From a virus: DNA of 32,420 nt. The notes under the pieces were generated by a model that saw only the letters and a list, made by a program, of their open reading frames with translations, had not been told where the DNA came from and searched no databases. Each line of letters opens with the position of its first letter. Position 1 is the first letter of the stretch. The stretch lies in IMG/VR virus record IMGVR_UViG_3300034120_001894, positions 1-32,420 of that record; one strand, given 5' to 3'. Position numbers and translations under genes: made by a program. Shown one piece after another: positions 1 to 7,883 of this stretch.

Positions 1-1
1 C

Positions 2-700
2 AACGGCACCGTCAGCGGAGACGCGACGTTCAACGGCCACAATTCAGCCAACAACGGCACGGTTAGCGGAAGCGCGACGTTCTACGGCGACAACAACGGC
101 ACCGTCTGGGGCGGCGCCGCGTTCTACGGTGATGCAAAAAACTACGGCATCGTCGATATCAACGCGACGTTCCACACCGGTGCGACCGGCAACTACGGCA
201 CCGTCCTCGGAGACGCCACGTTTTACATAGATGCTGACAACTTTTATAGCGGCACCGTCAACGGCAGCGCCACATTCTACGGCACTGCGTCAAACAACGG
301 CACTCTCGGCAGCGCGACATTCTATGAGTATTCGACCAACGAGAACGGCGGCACCATCACTAACAACGCGACATTCAATGACTACTCGCAAAACTACAGC
401 GCCACCGTCAATGGCAACGCGACGTTCTACGACAACTCTCAAGGCTACGGCACCTTCAACGGAGCCGATACGAAGTTCTTCGACAACTCGTACTTCACTG
501 GCGGCTCCGTCAGCGGCTTCGCGGAGTTCTACGATCGTTCGGACGTTCGTTCTGGCGGCTCGTTCAACGGCGGTCTCACAATCTATGGCGATCCTGTGAT
601 GGCTACCGCCGGACTCACAAATAGCATCACAAATGGCACGTTCACCTTTTCCCGAGCGCAGTTAGGTATCAACGGTTCCTCTATTCTGGGAGTTATCTGA
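2..700 (+). CDS. Repeat-rich beta-solenoid-like phage protein, C-terminal part
   Basis: The frame is open from the window edge to TGA at 698-700 (232 residues seen), so the start lies upstream. The protein is about twelve imperfect repeats of 15-18 residues of the form NGTVxGxATFYxD, followed by a short non-repetitive tail. Regular Gly/Asn turns and alternating hydrophobic residues suggest a beta-solenoid, as in fibre or adhesin shafts; that is inference. It ends one base before the next ATG (702), so it is the first visible member of the structural operon. A role as a surface or fibre protein is likely but not shown; other frames across this stretch are shadows. Confidence 0.72.
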   Translation, partial: NGTVSGDATFNGHNSANNGTVSGSATFYGDNNGTVWGGAAFYGDAKNYGIVDINATFHTGATGNYGTVLGDATFYIDADNFYSGTVNGSATFYGTASNNGTLGSATFYEYSTNENGGTITNNATFNDYSQNYSATVNGNATFYDNSQGYGTFNGADTKFFDNSYFTGGSVSGFAEFYDRSDVRSGGSFNGGLTIYGDPVMATAGLTNSITNGTFTFSRAQLGINGSSILGVI

Positions 701-701
701 C

Positions 702-1010
702 ATGAATCTGTCCCAGCCCGTCACCATTCAGCCTCCAGCGATCACCCGCGCCAGCGGCGAGGTTCGCACGTTTCAGCCAATCACGCTGACCGAAATAGAT
801 GTGACGATCATCGACAACGCGAAGACGAAGACCTGCGTGGCGCGGATTCGGCCCTGCCCGCAGGCAATCGCCCTGTGGGAAGGCGCCGCCTACGACACGG
901 CTGGCGACTACACGCAGTCGCAGGTTGAAGCCCGCGTGCTGGAGTTGCTGGGCAGTGATGTGAAGGCGGGGCTGGAGGCTCTGTTTGTCAGGCCGCAGCC
1001 GGTGCGATAA
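702..1010 (+). CDS. Phage protein of unknown function, 102 aa
   Basis: This ATG lies one base after the TGA of the preceding gene, which argues for translational coupling. The N-terminal half is beta-rich (TFQPITLTEIDVTIID) and the C-terminal half is helical with a conserved-looking LLGSDVKAGLEALF ending. I do not recognise the family. Its position before the tail-completion genes suggests a small virion or head-tail joining protein, which is inference from order only. Confidence 0.7.
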   Translation: MNLSQPVTIQPPAITRASGEVRTFQPITLTEIDVTIIDNAKTKTCVARIRPCPQAIALWEGAAYDTAGDYTQSQVEARVLELLGSDVKAGLEALFVRPQPVR

Positions 1011-1039
1011 GTCGCGTCACACACCTCGGCGGCAAGCAA

Positions 1040-1306
1040 ATGATCGCGCAACTCACTCAATCGCTCGCCGCCCGGCTCGCGGAACTGCACGCGGAGCATG
1101 GCAATACGAATTGCGTTCCGATGCCGCGGACGCTCATCGACGGCCGGCTCATGCTCTGCGGCGACGTTTTAACGGAAGTGGGCGAAGGCGGATTGCTGCA
1201 CGGAATGTGGGCCGCGGCCGATCGGTCGGTTTTGCTGCCCGCGGTCGAGGTGATCCCGTGGGCGGATGCGCTGGCGTTGCTGCCGGCGGAAAGCGTGGAG
1301 GAATAA
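1040..1306 (+). CDS. Small phage protein of unknown function, 88 aa
   Basis: An 88-residue open frame fills the gap between its neighbours and ends 3 bases before the next start. The ribosome site is weak (GGCGGCAAG upstream of ATG 1040). The sequence is mixed helix/strand with no motif I recognise. A longer overlapping frame (985-1338) exists, but its composition is rich in Arg, Ala and Gly like a shadow, and this frame fits the spacing better. Confidence 0.6.
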   Translation: MIAQLTQSLAARLAELHAEHGNTNCVPMPRTLIDGRLMLCGDVLTEVGEGGLLHGMWAAADRSVLLPAVEVIPWADALALLPAESVEE

Positions 1307-1309
1307 CGA

Positions 1310-1753
1310 ATGGCTTCCCCACTCCTCGCGATCTGTGACGCGCTCGCCGGCTCGCTGACCGGAACGGCAATGGAGATTGCCAGCACTACGGTACAGCGCC
1401 GGAACTGGGCTGCCGTGTCCGCGGAGGATATGACGCATCCGATCGTCTTCGTCACCCCCGGCGGCATCCAATCGGAGCGGATCGGGCGCACGCAGCATCA
1501 AACCGATTACACGGCGAACGTGTTCCTAGGGCGCCACGTTACAGCGGACGCGGACGCGGACGGGATGCTCGACCTAGCCGAAGAAATCCTGGCGCTTGTG
1601 CGGGCGCACAACTGGCAATCGCCGTGGCCCTATGGCGTAACCTCGCCTATTTCGGTTTCCATCGAAATCAATCCTGACGATGCCCTAGATGAGCGCAACG
1701 TATGGCGCGCCGTGATCAGCGCGACCTACCGCGTCTGCACTACGGAAACCTAG
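1310..1753 (+). CDS. Probable tail terminator / tail completion protein
   Basis: GGAGG at 1298-1302 lies 7 nt before ATG 1310. The 147-residue protein has the size and alternating pattern of phage tail completion proteins of the gpU/minor tail type. An N-terminal helix is followed by strands, with a central DLAEEILALVRAHNW helix and a final strand where subunits of that fold pack. It sits between head-tail proteins and the tail-tube genes, where a tail terminator is usual. No signature motif proves it; the call is from size, predicted pattern and gene order. Confidence 0.55.
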   Translation: MASPLLAICDALAGSLTGTAMEIASTTVQRRNWAAVSAEDMTHPIVFVTPGGIQSERIGRTQHQTDYTANVFLGRHVTADADADGMLDLAEEILALVRAHNWQSPWPYGVTSPISVSIEINPDDALDERNVWRAVISATYRVCTTET

Positions 1754-1754
1754 C

Positions 1755-2465
1755 GTGGCTCGCGTTCAGTCGGCCGAATATCAAGCGCGGCTCGCGATGC
1801 GGTTCCGCATGCGCCGCGGGTATTTCGACGTTGCCAGCGTGCGCCGCACGCTGGGAGAAATGCAGTTCCGCGCGTTGAACAAAGCCGGCCACGATGTGCG
1901 CGAGGCGACAAAGCGCGCGATAGGCCAAAGGGCGCCAAAGAAAACGAAGACATGGAAAAAGGCCAGCAAGCAAGGCCGATTAGTCGAGTTCGTCGGCGGG
2001 CTTTATCAAGATATCACCCCCTACGGCAGCGGCAAGCCGCGGGCGGCTGGGCAGCCGGCGAAATCGTGGGAGCCGAAACGCTGGCTATATCGCGACGTTC
2101 GCGACTACTACGATCGCTCCACAAAAAGCGTAGTGATCGGGCCGGAAAAAGCCGCGTGGCTCAATCAACTCCATGAGTTCGGCGGCACGCTGACGCTCAC
2201 CGCTTACCGCATCAACGTGCGTGCGGCCTACATGGCACGCGAGCGCCGGCGCAAAGGCCGCGCGATCGCGCGGCGGGCCAATGGGCAATTGCACGTTGGA
2301 TCGCTGCTATGGACTAGCCGCGGATTTCGTTCGCGGAACTGGGAACGTACCAGCATTTCCAAGCAGGCGCGATACCCGGCGCGGCCCTACATGGGGAGCG
2401 CGAGCGTGCAAAAGGCGCTCGCCAAACTGCCGCAGTATTTCCGCGACAAGGTACGCGCGGTCTGA
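1755..2465 (+). CDS. HK97 gp10 / virion-morphogenesis-like protein
   Basis: GTG start at 1755, one base after the previous stop; 236 residues. It is strongly basic and contains QLHEFGGTLTL (about residue 136), the LHEFGG signature typical of HK97-gp10-like and gpG-like virion morphogenesis proteins, and the late ARPYMGSAS motif common near their C-terminus. These proteins act at the head-tail interface or in tail completion. Gene order (next to a putative tail terminator and upstream of tail-tube genes) agrees. It is longer than many family members (about 110-160 aa) because of a basic N-terminal extension. Confidence 0.7.
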   Translation: MARVQSAEYQARLAMRFRMRRGYFDVASVRRTLGEMQFRALNKAGHDVREATKRAIGQRAPKKTKTWKKASKQGRLVEFVGGLYQDITPYGSGKPRAAGQPAKSWEPKRWLYRDVRDYYDRSTKSVVIGPEKAAWLNQLHEFGGTLTLTAYRINVRAAYMARERRRKGRAIARRANGQLHVGSLLWTSRGFRSRNWERTSISKQARYPARPYMGSASVQKALAKLPQYFRDKVRAV

Positions 2466-2468
2466 CCA

Positions 2469-2503
2469 TAGACCCGCGCGGATTGCTCCAGCCGCGATAG
2501 GCT
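2469..2503 (+). promoter_or_regulatory. Candidate late promoter-like element, copy 1
   Basis: TAGACC (2469-2474) is followed after 23 nt by TAGGCT (2498-2503), inside the 67-nt gap before the first tail-tube gene. The same two hexamers with 23-24 nt spacing occur in two other late-region gaps (12326-12361, 14282-14316). The spacing does not fit sigma70, so an activator-dependent late promoter is only one possibility. Confidence 0.3.
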
Positions 2504-2532
2504 CGCGGTATTGCCCCAGGAGCATTTTCAAT

Positions 2533-2856
2533 ATGCCTTCCGCGACGATTTTGCTGGGAAAAGATGTGACCGTTACGGGCATTAGCAATGCCCGCAGTTG
2601 CACGGTTACGAACACCGCAAGCGAAGTAGACGTAACCAAGTTTGGCGACACTTCGCGGCGCTTTCGCAAGGCGCTCATTGAGCAGACTTGCGAAGTCGAA
2701 TGCGTGGACGATCCCGGCGTCGAGGCCGGCGACACGTTCACGCTCGGCGGAACCGAAACCGGCTCCGCTGATTTCATCGTCACTTCCGTGAAGTCTGACG
2801 ATCCGATCGACGGCATAAAAACCTATACGGTTTCGGCCGCTCGCGCGATTCAGTAA
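2533..2856 (+). CDS. Tail-tube-like protein, paralogue 1
   Basis: The start at 2533 is preceded by AGGAG (2517-2521); a longer open frame upstream overlaps the previous gene and is not needed. The 107-residue product is a compact beta-rich protein. It shares with the next two genes an N-terminal LGKD, a VDVTKFGD segment, a CEVECVDD strand and a C-terminal VTSVKSDDPIDGIKTYTV block. Major tail tube proteins of siphoviruses are beta-barrels of this kind that stack around the tape measure. Position before the assembly chaperone and tape measure genes supports this. Which of the three paralogues is the main tube subunit cannot be told. Confidence 0.62.
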   Translation: MPSATILLGKDVTVTGISNARSCTVTNTASEVDVTKFGDTSRRFRKALIEQTCEVECVDDPGVEAGDTFTLGGTETGSADFIVTSVKSDDPIDGIKTYTVSAARAIQ

Positions 2857-2891
2857 TCAAGCAACCCCGCACCACATAGAGGATATGCCGC

Positions 2892-3212
2892 ATGGCTATT
2901 GCGCTCGGTAAGGATGGATCGGCGCCGCCGTTTGGCGCCGGCATCATCAGTGCTTCTTACACAGAAGATCAAGAAGTTGTCGATGTGACGAATCGCGACA
3001 ACTGCGGCGGCTCGACCGGCGCCCCCGGCTACAAAGCAAACATGGCTGGGTTTACTACGCGAACGTGGGAAGTCGAATGCCACGACGCAACGGGGGTTAT
3101 CACTAGCCTTCAGGCGCAAGCAACGAGCGGCCAGTTTTCCGTAATGAGCGTGAGCGAGAATATCAGCGTCGATGGCGCTGTGACCTATACGCTGACGATC
3201 AAGGAAGGCTGA
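2892..3212 (+). CDS. Tail-tube-like protein, paralogue 2
   Basis: AGAGGA lies about 8 nt before ATG 2892; 106 residues. It aligns with its neighbours through ALGKD at the N-terminus, EVVDVTNRDN, WEVECHDATG and VDGAVTYTLTI near the end. It has an extra glycine-rich loop around residues 36-46 absent from paralogue 1. Predicted beta-sandwich tail protein; it may be the tube subunit or a decoration protein. Confidence 0.6.
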   Translation: MAIALGKDGSAPPFGAGIISASYTEDQEVVDVTNRDNCGGSTGAPGYKANMAGFTTRTWEVECHDATGVITSLQAQATSGQFSVMSVSENISVDGAVTYTLTIKEG

Positions 3213-3216
3213 TAAC

Positions 3217-3570
3217 GTGGCGATTACGCTCGGCAAAGATTGCACCGTTTCATGCGGTGGAACCGTTGCCAGCGCTCGCAGTGTCACGTTTAGCGGCACG
3301 GCGCGAACAATCGAAATTGAGGAGTTCGGCAGCCGCGAGGCTGCCGTCTACTCTGTCGGCTGGGATGCGTCCGTTTCCATTGAGTTCAACGATAGCAGCG
3401 ACCTGGGGGGCGCGTTTGACGCGCTGAAGGATGGGACGCTGTTGACTGTTTCCGGCGGCGCCGGCGGATGGTCTTTTCCCGCCATTGTCACTTCGGTTTC
3501 CGAAACCGATCCCATAGACGGGGTAGCAACCTTCACGGTCGAAGCAAAATTGGGGCGGCAGATTTTCTAG
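3217..3570 (+). CDS. Tail-tube-like protein, paralogue 3
   Basis: GTG start at 3217, 4 nt after the previous stop, 117 residues. It shares ITLGKD, IEIEEFGS, VSIEFNDS and VTSVSETDPIDGVATFTV with paralogue 1, closer to it than to paralogue 2. It carries a slightly longer C-terminus (EAKLGRQIF). The three genes in a row point to tandem duplication and divergence of a tail tube gene. Confidence 0.6.
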   Translation: MAITLGKDCTVSCGGTVASARSVTFSGTARTIEIEEFGSREAAVYSVGWDASVSIEFNDSSDLGGAFDALKDGTLLTVSGGAGGWSFPAIVTSVSETDPIDGVATFTVEAKLGRQIF

Positions 3571-3598
3571 TCCGCACCATTTGCACGGAGGGTAGATC

Positions 3599-4177
3599 GT
3601 GATTGAGTTCCGCGATGATGAGGGGCGACCGTGGCGGCTGGCGCTGACGATCGGCGCCGCGCTGCGTGTCCGCGATATGGTCAGCATCGACACGGTGGAG
3701 GAACAGCCGCAGGAAGACGGCACGATCAAGCGCGTTCGCGTGCAAGTGCCGTTCGATATTGGCGACGTTTCCACGATCGGCCAGACGTTCCAAATCCTGC
3801 GCAGCCAGTTCGTGAAAGCGGGCGAAGTGCTTTATGCAATCCTCATCGCACAGGTTGCGGAAAAAGGGCTGACGAAAGAGCAATTTCTAGACGGGCTGCG
3901 CGGTGATTCGCTGGAGAGCGCAACGCGGGCGCTTGAAAGCGAGTTAGCCGATTTTTTCCCGCAGCGCCTCCGAAAGATGGTTCGGCTGATCGGCGCGAAG
4001 ATGGACGAAGTGAGCGCCGAAATGTTGGGCCGCGCGGAGGCGCAGGTAAACGAAGCGACGGCGGAAAGCCTCGCCGCACCATCTGGGATGCCGTCTGGGA
4101 ATCTGCCGGCATCATCGGATGCCATCCCGGTGAATGGACAATCCGACAACTATTCGCCGCAAGGGATGCCCGCCTAG
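3599..4177 (+). CDS. Tail assembly chaperone, short (gpG-like) form
   Basis: GTG start at 3599 preceded by GGAGGGTAG; 192 residues. The protein begins with a strand-rich segment (residues 1-55) and continues as helices, ending in a low-complexity Ser/Pro/Gly tail after about residue 160. It sits directly between tail tube and tape measure genes, the invariable place of the lambda gpG/gpGT pair. The same DNA is open in the -1 frame from 3907 to 4359. That frame encodes a conserved-looking C-terminal domain, so a programmed frameshift is expected. The short form would bind the tape measure during tail assembly. Confidence 0.72.
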   Translation: MIEFRDDEGRPWRLALTIGAALRVRDMVSIDTVEEQPQEDGTIKRVRVQVPFDIGDVSTIGQTFQILRSQFVKAGEVLYAILIAQVAEKGLTKEQFLDGLRGDSLESATRALESELADFFPQRLRKMVRLIGAKMDEVSAEMLGRAEAQVNEATAESLAAPSGMPSGNLPASSDAIPVNGQSDNYSPQGMPA

Positions 4178-4359
4178 AAAGCGATTGGTGGCATACGGCA
4201 AACCTGTTGGCGCAGTTCTACAACGCCAACAAGCCGCAGAGTAAACCAACCGCGGAGCCTTCGAAGTTTCATCCGTTCATCAAAAAGCCGAAGCCAAAGC
4301 AAGCCACGCCAGAAGACTTGAAGCGGCTTTTCGGCCCCGATTGGGCTAAGTTCGTATGA
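4064..4359 (+). CDS. Tail assembly chaperone frameshift extension (gpT-like)
   Basis: This segment has no convincing start of its own and is in the -1 frame relative to the upstream gene. The likely product is a fusion running from 3599 through a slip near 4063-4085 to TGA at 4357-4359. The frame encodes IWDAVWESAG, then EWTIRQLFAARDARLES, the WWHTANLLAQFYNANK helix and FHPFIKKP. Trp-Trp-His-Thr followed by a helix and a basic/proline FHPF tail is typical of gpT-type extensions. GGAAAGC at 4063-4069 (0-frame GAA AGC, -1 frame GGA AAG) is the best nearby heptamer but is not canonical. The stop overlaps the tape measure ATG (ATGA). Confidence 0.65.
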
Positions 4360-7300
4360 GCAGTTCGAAGGTACGCAGCGGGCAAGTCTATGTCGAAATC
4401 GGCGCCGATCCTTCGAAGTTTTTCGGCGCGCTGAAGAAGATTAACGCACGGATTGCCGGCCTAGGCCGCGACCTATCATCGATAGGCGCGCGCCTAGGCG
4501 GCGCCGGTGTTGGGCTGGCGGCGCCGTTCGTGGCGAGCATCGCGGCCGGCACGAAGTTTCAAGATACGCTGTTGGCGATCCGCGCATCGACCGGCGCCAC
4601 CGCGGCGGAACTGGATGCGGTTCGCGCTGCGGCTATGCAAATGTCGCAGGCGCTCGGCGTTGGCCCAACGCAGGCCACGCAGGGAATGCTGGAGTTGCTA
4701 AAGGCTGGCATGAGCCTAGGCGACGTTCTTGGCGGCGCCGGAAAATCCGCGATTGAGTTTGCCAAGGTTGGCGAATTAGACGTTGCGACCGCTGCGGTGG
4801 TCATGTCTGACGCGATGACCGTTTTTGGCGTGTCGGCGGAAACCGCCGCGAACACGTTGAGCGCCGCGGCGGATTCGTCCAGCACATCGATTGCGAAAAT
4901 GGCCGAATCGTTTTCGATGGTCGCCGCCGTGGCGGCGCAGTCGAATCAATCGATTGGCGACGTTTCCGCCGCGCTTGCCGTGCTGTCGAATAATGGCGTT
5001 AAGGGCAGTGACGCCGGCACATCGCTAAAGACAATGCTTTTGCGATTGAAGGCGCCGGTAGACGAAGCGCAGGAAGCGCTGGCGGAAATGGGCCTATCGG
5101 TTATGTCGTTCCGCAATGCGGATGGAACGATGAAACCGATGGTGGACATTATTCGCACCATATCCGACGCCACGCGCGATATGGACAAAACACTGCGCGA
5201 CGATATCTTTCGCCGCGTGTTTGGTCAGGATGCGATTCGCGCTGCGGAAATCTTTACGCGGGTTGGCGTCGAAGGCTTCGAATCGATGACCGATGCGATG
5301 GGCAACGCAATGCCCGTATCGCAAAAGTTCCAGGCGCTGATGAGCGGCCTTTCCGGCGCTGGTATGAAGATTTCCGCCGCTATGGAGCGGCTAGCGATTG
5401 CCATTTCCGACGCGCTCGCGGGCGGCATTCAATCGACGCTGCCGCCGATCCTGGGATTGATTAATGCCATTACCAATTTCGCCACGAAAAACGCGGCGCT
5501 AGTTGCCACGCTTTCAAACGTAGCCTTTGGCGCGGTCGCTGCCGGCGGGGCGCTGGTGGGGCTGGGGGTAGTGCTGCAAACGGTGGCGTTTGGCCTGGGT
5601 GGCGTGCTGGGGGCTGCAAAAGCGGTGCTAGCGCCGGTGGGCTTGCTTGTGGGCCTCGCGTCCAGCCTCGCGACCGCGGCGGCATCCGCTGCCGTATCGC
5701 TCGCCGGGGTTGCCGTTGGGCTGGGTGGCAAGATGATTTCCGCCGCAACCGGGGCCGCGAGCGCGCTGGGATCGATGGCGGCGGCAATGGGTTCTGCCGT
5801 GCGGGCTTCGCTCGCGTTTGGGGCCGCAGGCGTCAACGCGCTGCGGACGTTCGGCGCGCTTGCGGCATCCACCGCGGCGGCAGCCTTCCCCGCGTTCGTC
5901 ACCGGCTTTGGTCGCGCCACCGCTGCCGGCAGCGGGTTTTTCGTCGCCTTCGCTCGCGGGGTTCGCGGGCAGATTGCATCTATCGCGCTGTTGAGGAACG
6001 CAATCGGCGGCATTGGCGGTTTCGGCTCCGCGCTTGCCAGCGACCTTGCGCGGCTCACGGGGCCGGCTCGCCGCGCGGCTGCGGAGTTCGTCGCGATGGG
6101 CGTTGCCATTGGCCGCGAGGCGGGAACCGCCGTCGCCCGCTTCGCGGTCGAATCGACCGCAGGCATCCGCCGCTACGCGGCATCCGTGGCTACCGCGGTG
6201 GCCGCGACCGTCACCGGGGCCGCGCGGATGGCTGCCGCGTGGGCCGCGACCGTCGCCCGCGCCGTGGCCGCGACCGTGGCGGCTGCCGGAACGTCGCTTG
6301 CGGTCTACGTTGGCGAGGTTGTCGCCGCTGTCGGGGCAACCGTCAGCGGGGCCGCGGCTATCGCCGGGGCATGGCTGGCGAAAACCTTCCCAGCGCTCAC
6401 CGCTTTCGCTGTGCAGGCCGCAGCGTCCCTAGGGCGATACATTGCCCAGACGGCAGCCGCGGCGGCTGCAACCGTCGCTAATGCGGCCAGGATCGCGGCA
6501 GCCTGGGTAGCCGGCGGAATGCCGGGGCTGGCAGCGTTTGCCGGGGCGGCGGCTTCCGCATTCGGGGGCTATCTGGCCGGGGCCGCGCGAGTGGTCGCCG
6601 GATCGGTTGCCAGCGCCGCCGCGGTGGCTGCGGCGTGGCTGGCGCCCGCGGCGCCCATCCTCGCGATCGGCGCCGCCATCGCTGGCGCCGGGGCGCTGGT
6701 CTACAACTTCGGCGGGCAGATTCGATCGGCGCTCGCGCCGGTTGGTGATCTTGTCGGGCAAGCCGCCTCCGCGCTAGGGACGGGGTTTAATGCCGCCGTG
6801 GCCGATGGCGCGGTAGTGATGGGTGATCTTTACAGCACGGCCACGAAAACTTTCGGCGGCATCTACGAAGCGATCACCGCGGGCGACCTATCCGGCGCGA
6901 TGGATATCCTTTGGGCTGGGCTTGTCGCCGGATGGCTGCGCGGCGTCGAAGCGATCATGTCCTATGTCGATCCGTGGATTACCGCGCTGCAAAACGTGTT
7001 CACGGATTTAGGAACGAATATCGCGATCCTTTGGGATCAAATGTGGACAACGCTTGCCACAACGCAAATCGGCGCCGCGATCATTGGCGTTTTTGACAAC
7101 ATCGCCAACACGGTAATGGCGACGTTTGATTGGCTTGTCGCCAGCGTGCAAAAAGCCTGGATTCGCGTTCAAGGTTTCATTACCGGCGCGAAGGATACCG
7201 AAGAGCGCATCAAGGCGATCGACAACGAAAACGAAGCCCGCGCGGAGCAGCGGGCGCAGTCGCGGCCTGGGATTGAGGGCCGGCAACGCGCAGCCCGCGA

Positions 7301-7883
7301 GCAAGGCGACCAAATGAAAGCCGAAGCCGCGCAGCGTCAGGGCGCAATGGCTGCCGGCGCGGAGCAAACGAAGGCAGACCGCGAGCGCGAGAATCAGCGC
7401 CGCGCGGATGAGCGCCGCGCGGCTACGGTTGCCGCGGAAAGCAACCTTGACCAAAAGACGCGGGCCGGCAAGGAAAACCGCGTCCAGCGCGAGCAAGCCG
7501 CGGAACTAGAGCAAGGCATCGGCTCCGCGCAGACGATGGACGAATTGCACGACCTCGCCGCACAACTCCACGCATTGAACGCCGCCGGCCGGCTCACGGA
7601 GGAGGAGTTTCTGCGGATGCAGGAACAACTTGGAATCAAGCAGGAGGAAATCGCGGCGCGCGAGCAAGACAACGCGGAGGCCACGCGGAAGGCGACCGAA
7701 GACGGCGCGCAGGCTGCGGGCAATGATTCGATGAAATCTAAAAGCGAGGTTGCCGGCACATTCTCCGCGGTCGCCGCGGCCGGCATGGGCTTCGGGTCAA
7801 CGCTGCAAGAGCGGATCGCAAAGGCCACGGAGGAAACCGCGAAGAATACCCGCGATCCCAAGAAGCCAAAGGTGGGAGAATAA
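4356..7883 (+). CDS. Tail tape measure protein (TP901 family)
   Basis: 1175 residues; ATG at 4356 overlaps the stop of the frameshifted chaperone. Residues about 1-350 match the TP901-type phage tail tape measure core: GTKFQDTLLAIRASTGAT, LLKAGMSLGDVL, MSDAMTVFGVSAETAANTL, ALAVLSNNGVKGSDAGTSLK. A long Ala/Gly-rich hydrophobic stretch follows (about 350-800). It includes four tandem repeats of exactly 44 residues at about 594-769, each with Tyr at position 14 and Ala-Trp at 35-36. The C-terminal third (about 940-1120) is charged and coiled-coil-like (Glu/Arg/Gln-rich). The protein sets tail length and probably enters the membrane at DNA ejection. Antisense frames through this gene are compositional shadows. 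Confidence 0.93.
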   Translation: MSSSKVRSGQVYVEIGADPSKFFGALKKINARIAGLGRDLSSIGARLGGAGVGLAAPFVASIAAGTKFQDTLLAIRASTGATAAELDAVRAAAMQMSQALGVGPTQATQGMLELLKAGMSLGDVLGGAGKSAIEFAKVGELDVATAAVVMSDAMTVFGVSAETAANTLSAAADSSSTSIAKMAESFSMVAAVAAQSNQSIGDVSAALAVLSNNGVKGSDAGTSLKTMLLRLKAPVDEAQEALAEMGLSVMSFRNADGTMKPMVDIIRTISDATRDMDKTLRDDIFRRVFGQDAIRAAEIFTRVGVEGFESMTDAMGNAMPVSQKFQALMSGLSGAGMKISAAMERLAIAISDALAGGIQSTLPPILGLINAITNFATKNAALVATLSNVAFGAVAAGGALVGLGVVLQTVAFGLGGVLGAAKAVLAPVGLLVGLASSLATAAASAAVSLAGVAVGLGGKMISAATGAASALGSMAAAMGSAVRASLAFGAAGVNALRTFGALAASTAAAAFPAFVTGFGRATAAGSGFFVAFARGVRGQIASIALLRNAIGGIGGFGSALASDLARLTGPARRAAAEFVAMGVAIGREAGTAVARFAVESTAGIRRYAASVATAVAATVTGAARMAAAWAATVARAVAATVAAAGTSLAVYVGEVVAAVGATVSGAAAIAGAWLAKTFPALTAFAVQAAASLGRYIAQTAAAAAATVANAARIAAAWVAGGMPGLAAFAGAAASAFGGYLAGAARVVAGSVASAAAVAAAWLAPAAPILAIGAAIAGAGALVYNFGGQIRSALAPVGDLVGQAASALGTGFNAAVADGAVVMGDLYSTATKTFGGIYEAITAGDLSGAMDILWAGLVAGWLRGVEAIMSYVDPWITALQNVFTDLGTNIAILWDQMWTTLATTQIGAAIIGVFDNIANTVMATFDWLVASVQKAWIRVQGFITGAKDTEERIKAIDNENEARAEQRAQSRPGIEGRQRAAREQGDQMKAEAAQRQGAMAAGAEQTKADRERENQRRADERRAATVAAESNLDQKTRAGKENRVQREQAAELEQGIGSAQTMDELHDLAAQLHALNAAGRLTEEEFLRMQEQLGIKQEEIAAREQDNAEATRKATEDGAQAAGNDSMKSKSEVAGTFSAVAAAGMGFGSTLQERIAKATEETAKNTRDPKKPKVGE
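6135..6662 (+). repeat. Four tandem 132-bp (44-aa) repeats inside the tape measure gene
   Basis: Four consecutive units (6135-6266, 6267-6398, 6399-6530, 6531-6662) encode 44-residue blocks with no insertion or deletion. Each has an aromatic Tyr at unit position 14, an Ala-rich helix, and AW at positions 35-36. The protein pattern is clear although DNA identity has decayed. Confidence 0.75.

Noticed and set aside
231-599. A 122-aa plus-strand frame rich in Thr, Ser, Ala and Arg
   Set aside because: It is a shadow of the real repeat-coding frame (2-700), which is open from the window edge and has a regular protein pattern.
985-1338. A 117-aa plus-strand frame overlapping three genes
   Set aside because: It overlaps its neighbours heavily and has shadow-like Arg/Ala/Gly composition; the 1040 and 1310 genes fit spacing and SD better.
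2221-2532. An N-terminal extension of the first tail-tube-like protein
   Set aside because: It overlaps the gp10-like gene in another frame and lacks an SD; AGGAG precedes the internal ATG at 2533 and the paralogues start at the matching point.
5429-6166. A 245-aa minus-strand frame inside the tape measure gene
   Set aside because: Pro/Ala/Ser-rich antisense shadow of an Ala/Gly-rich coding region; the plus-strand frame has clear family motifs.
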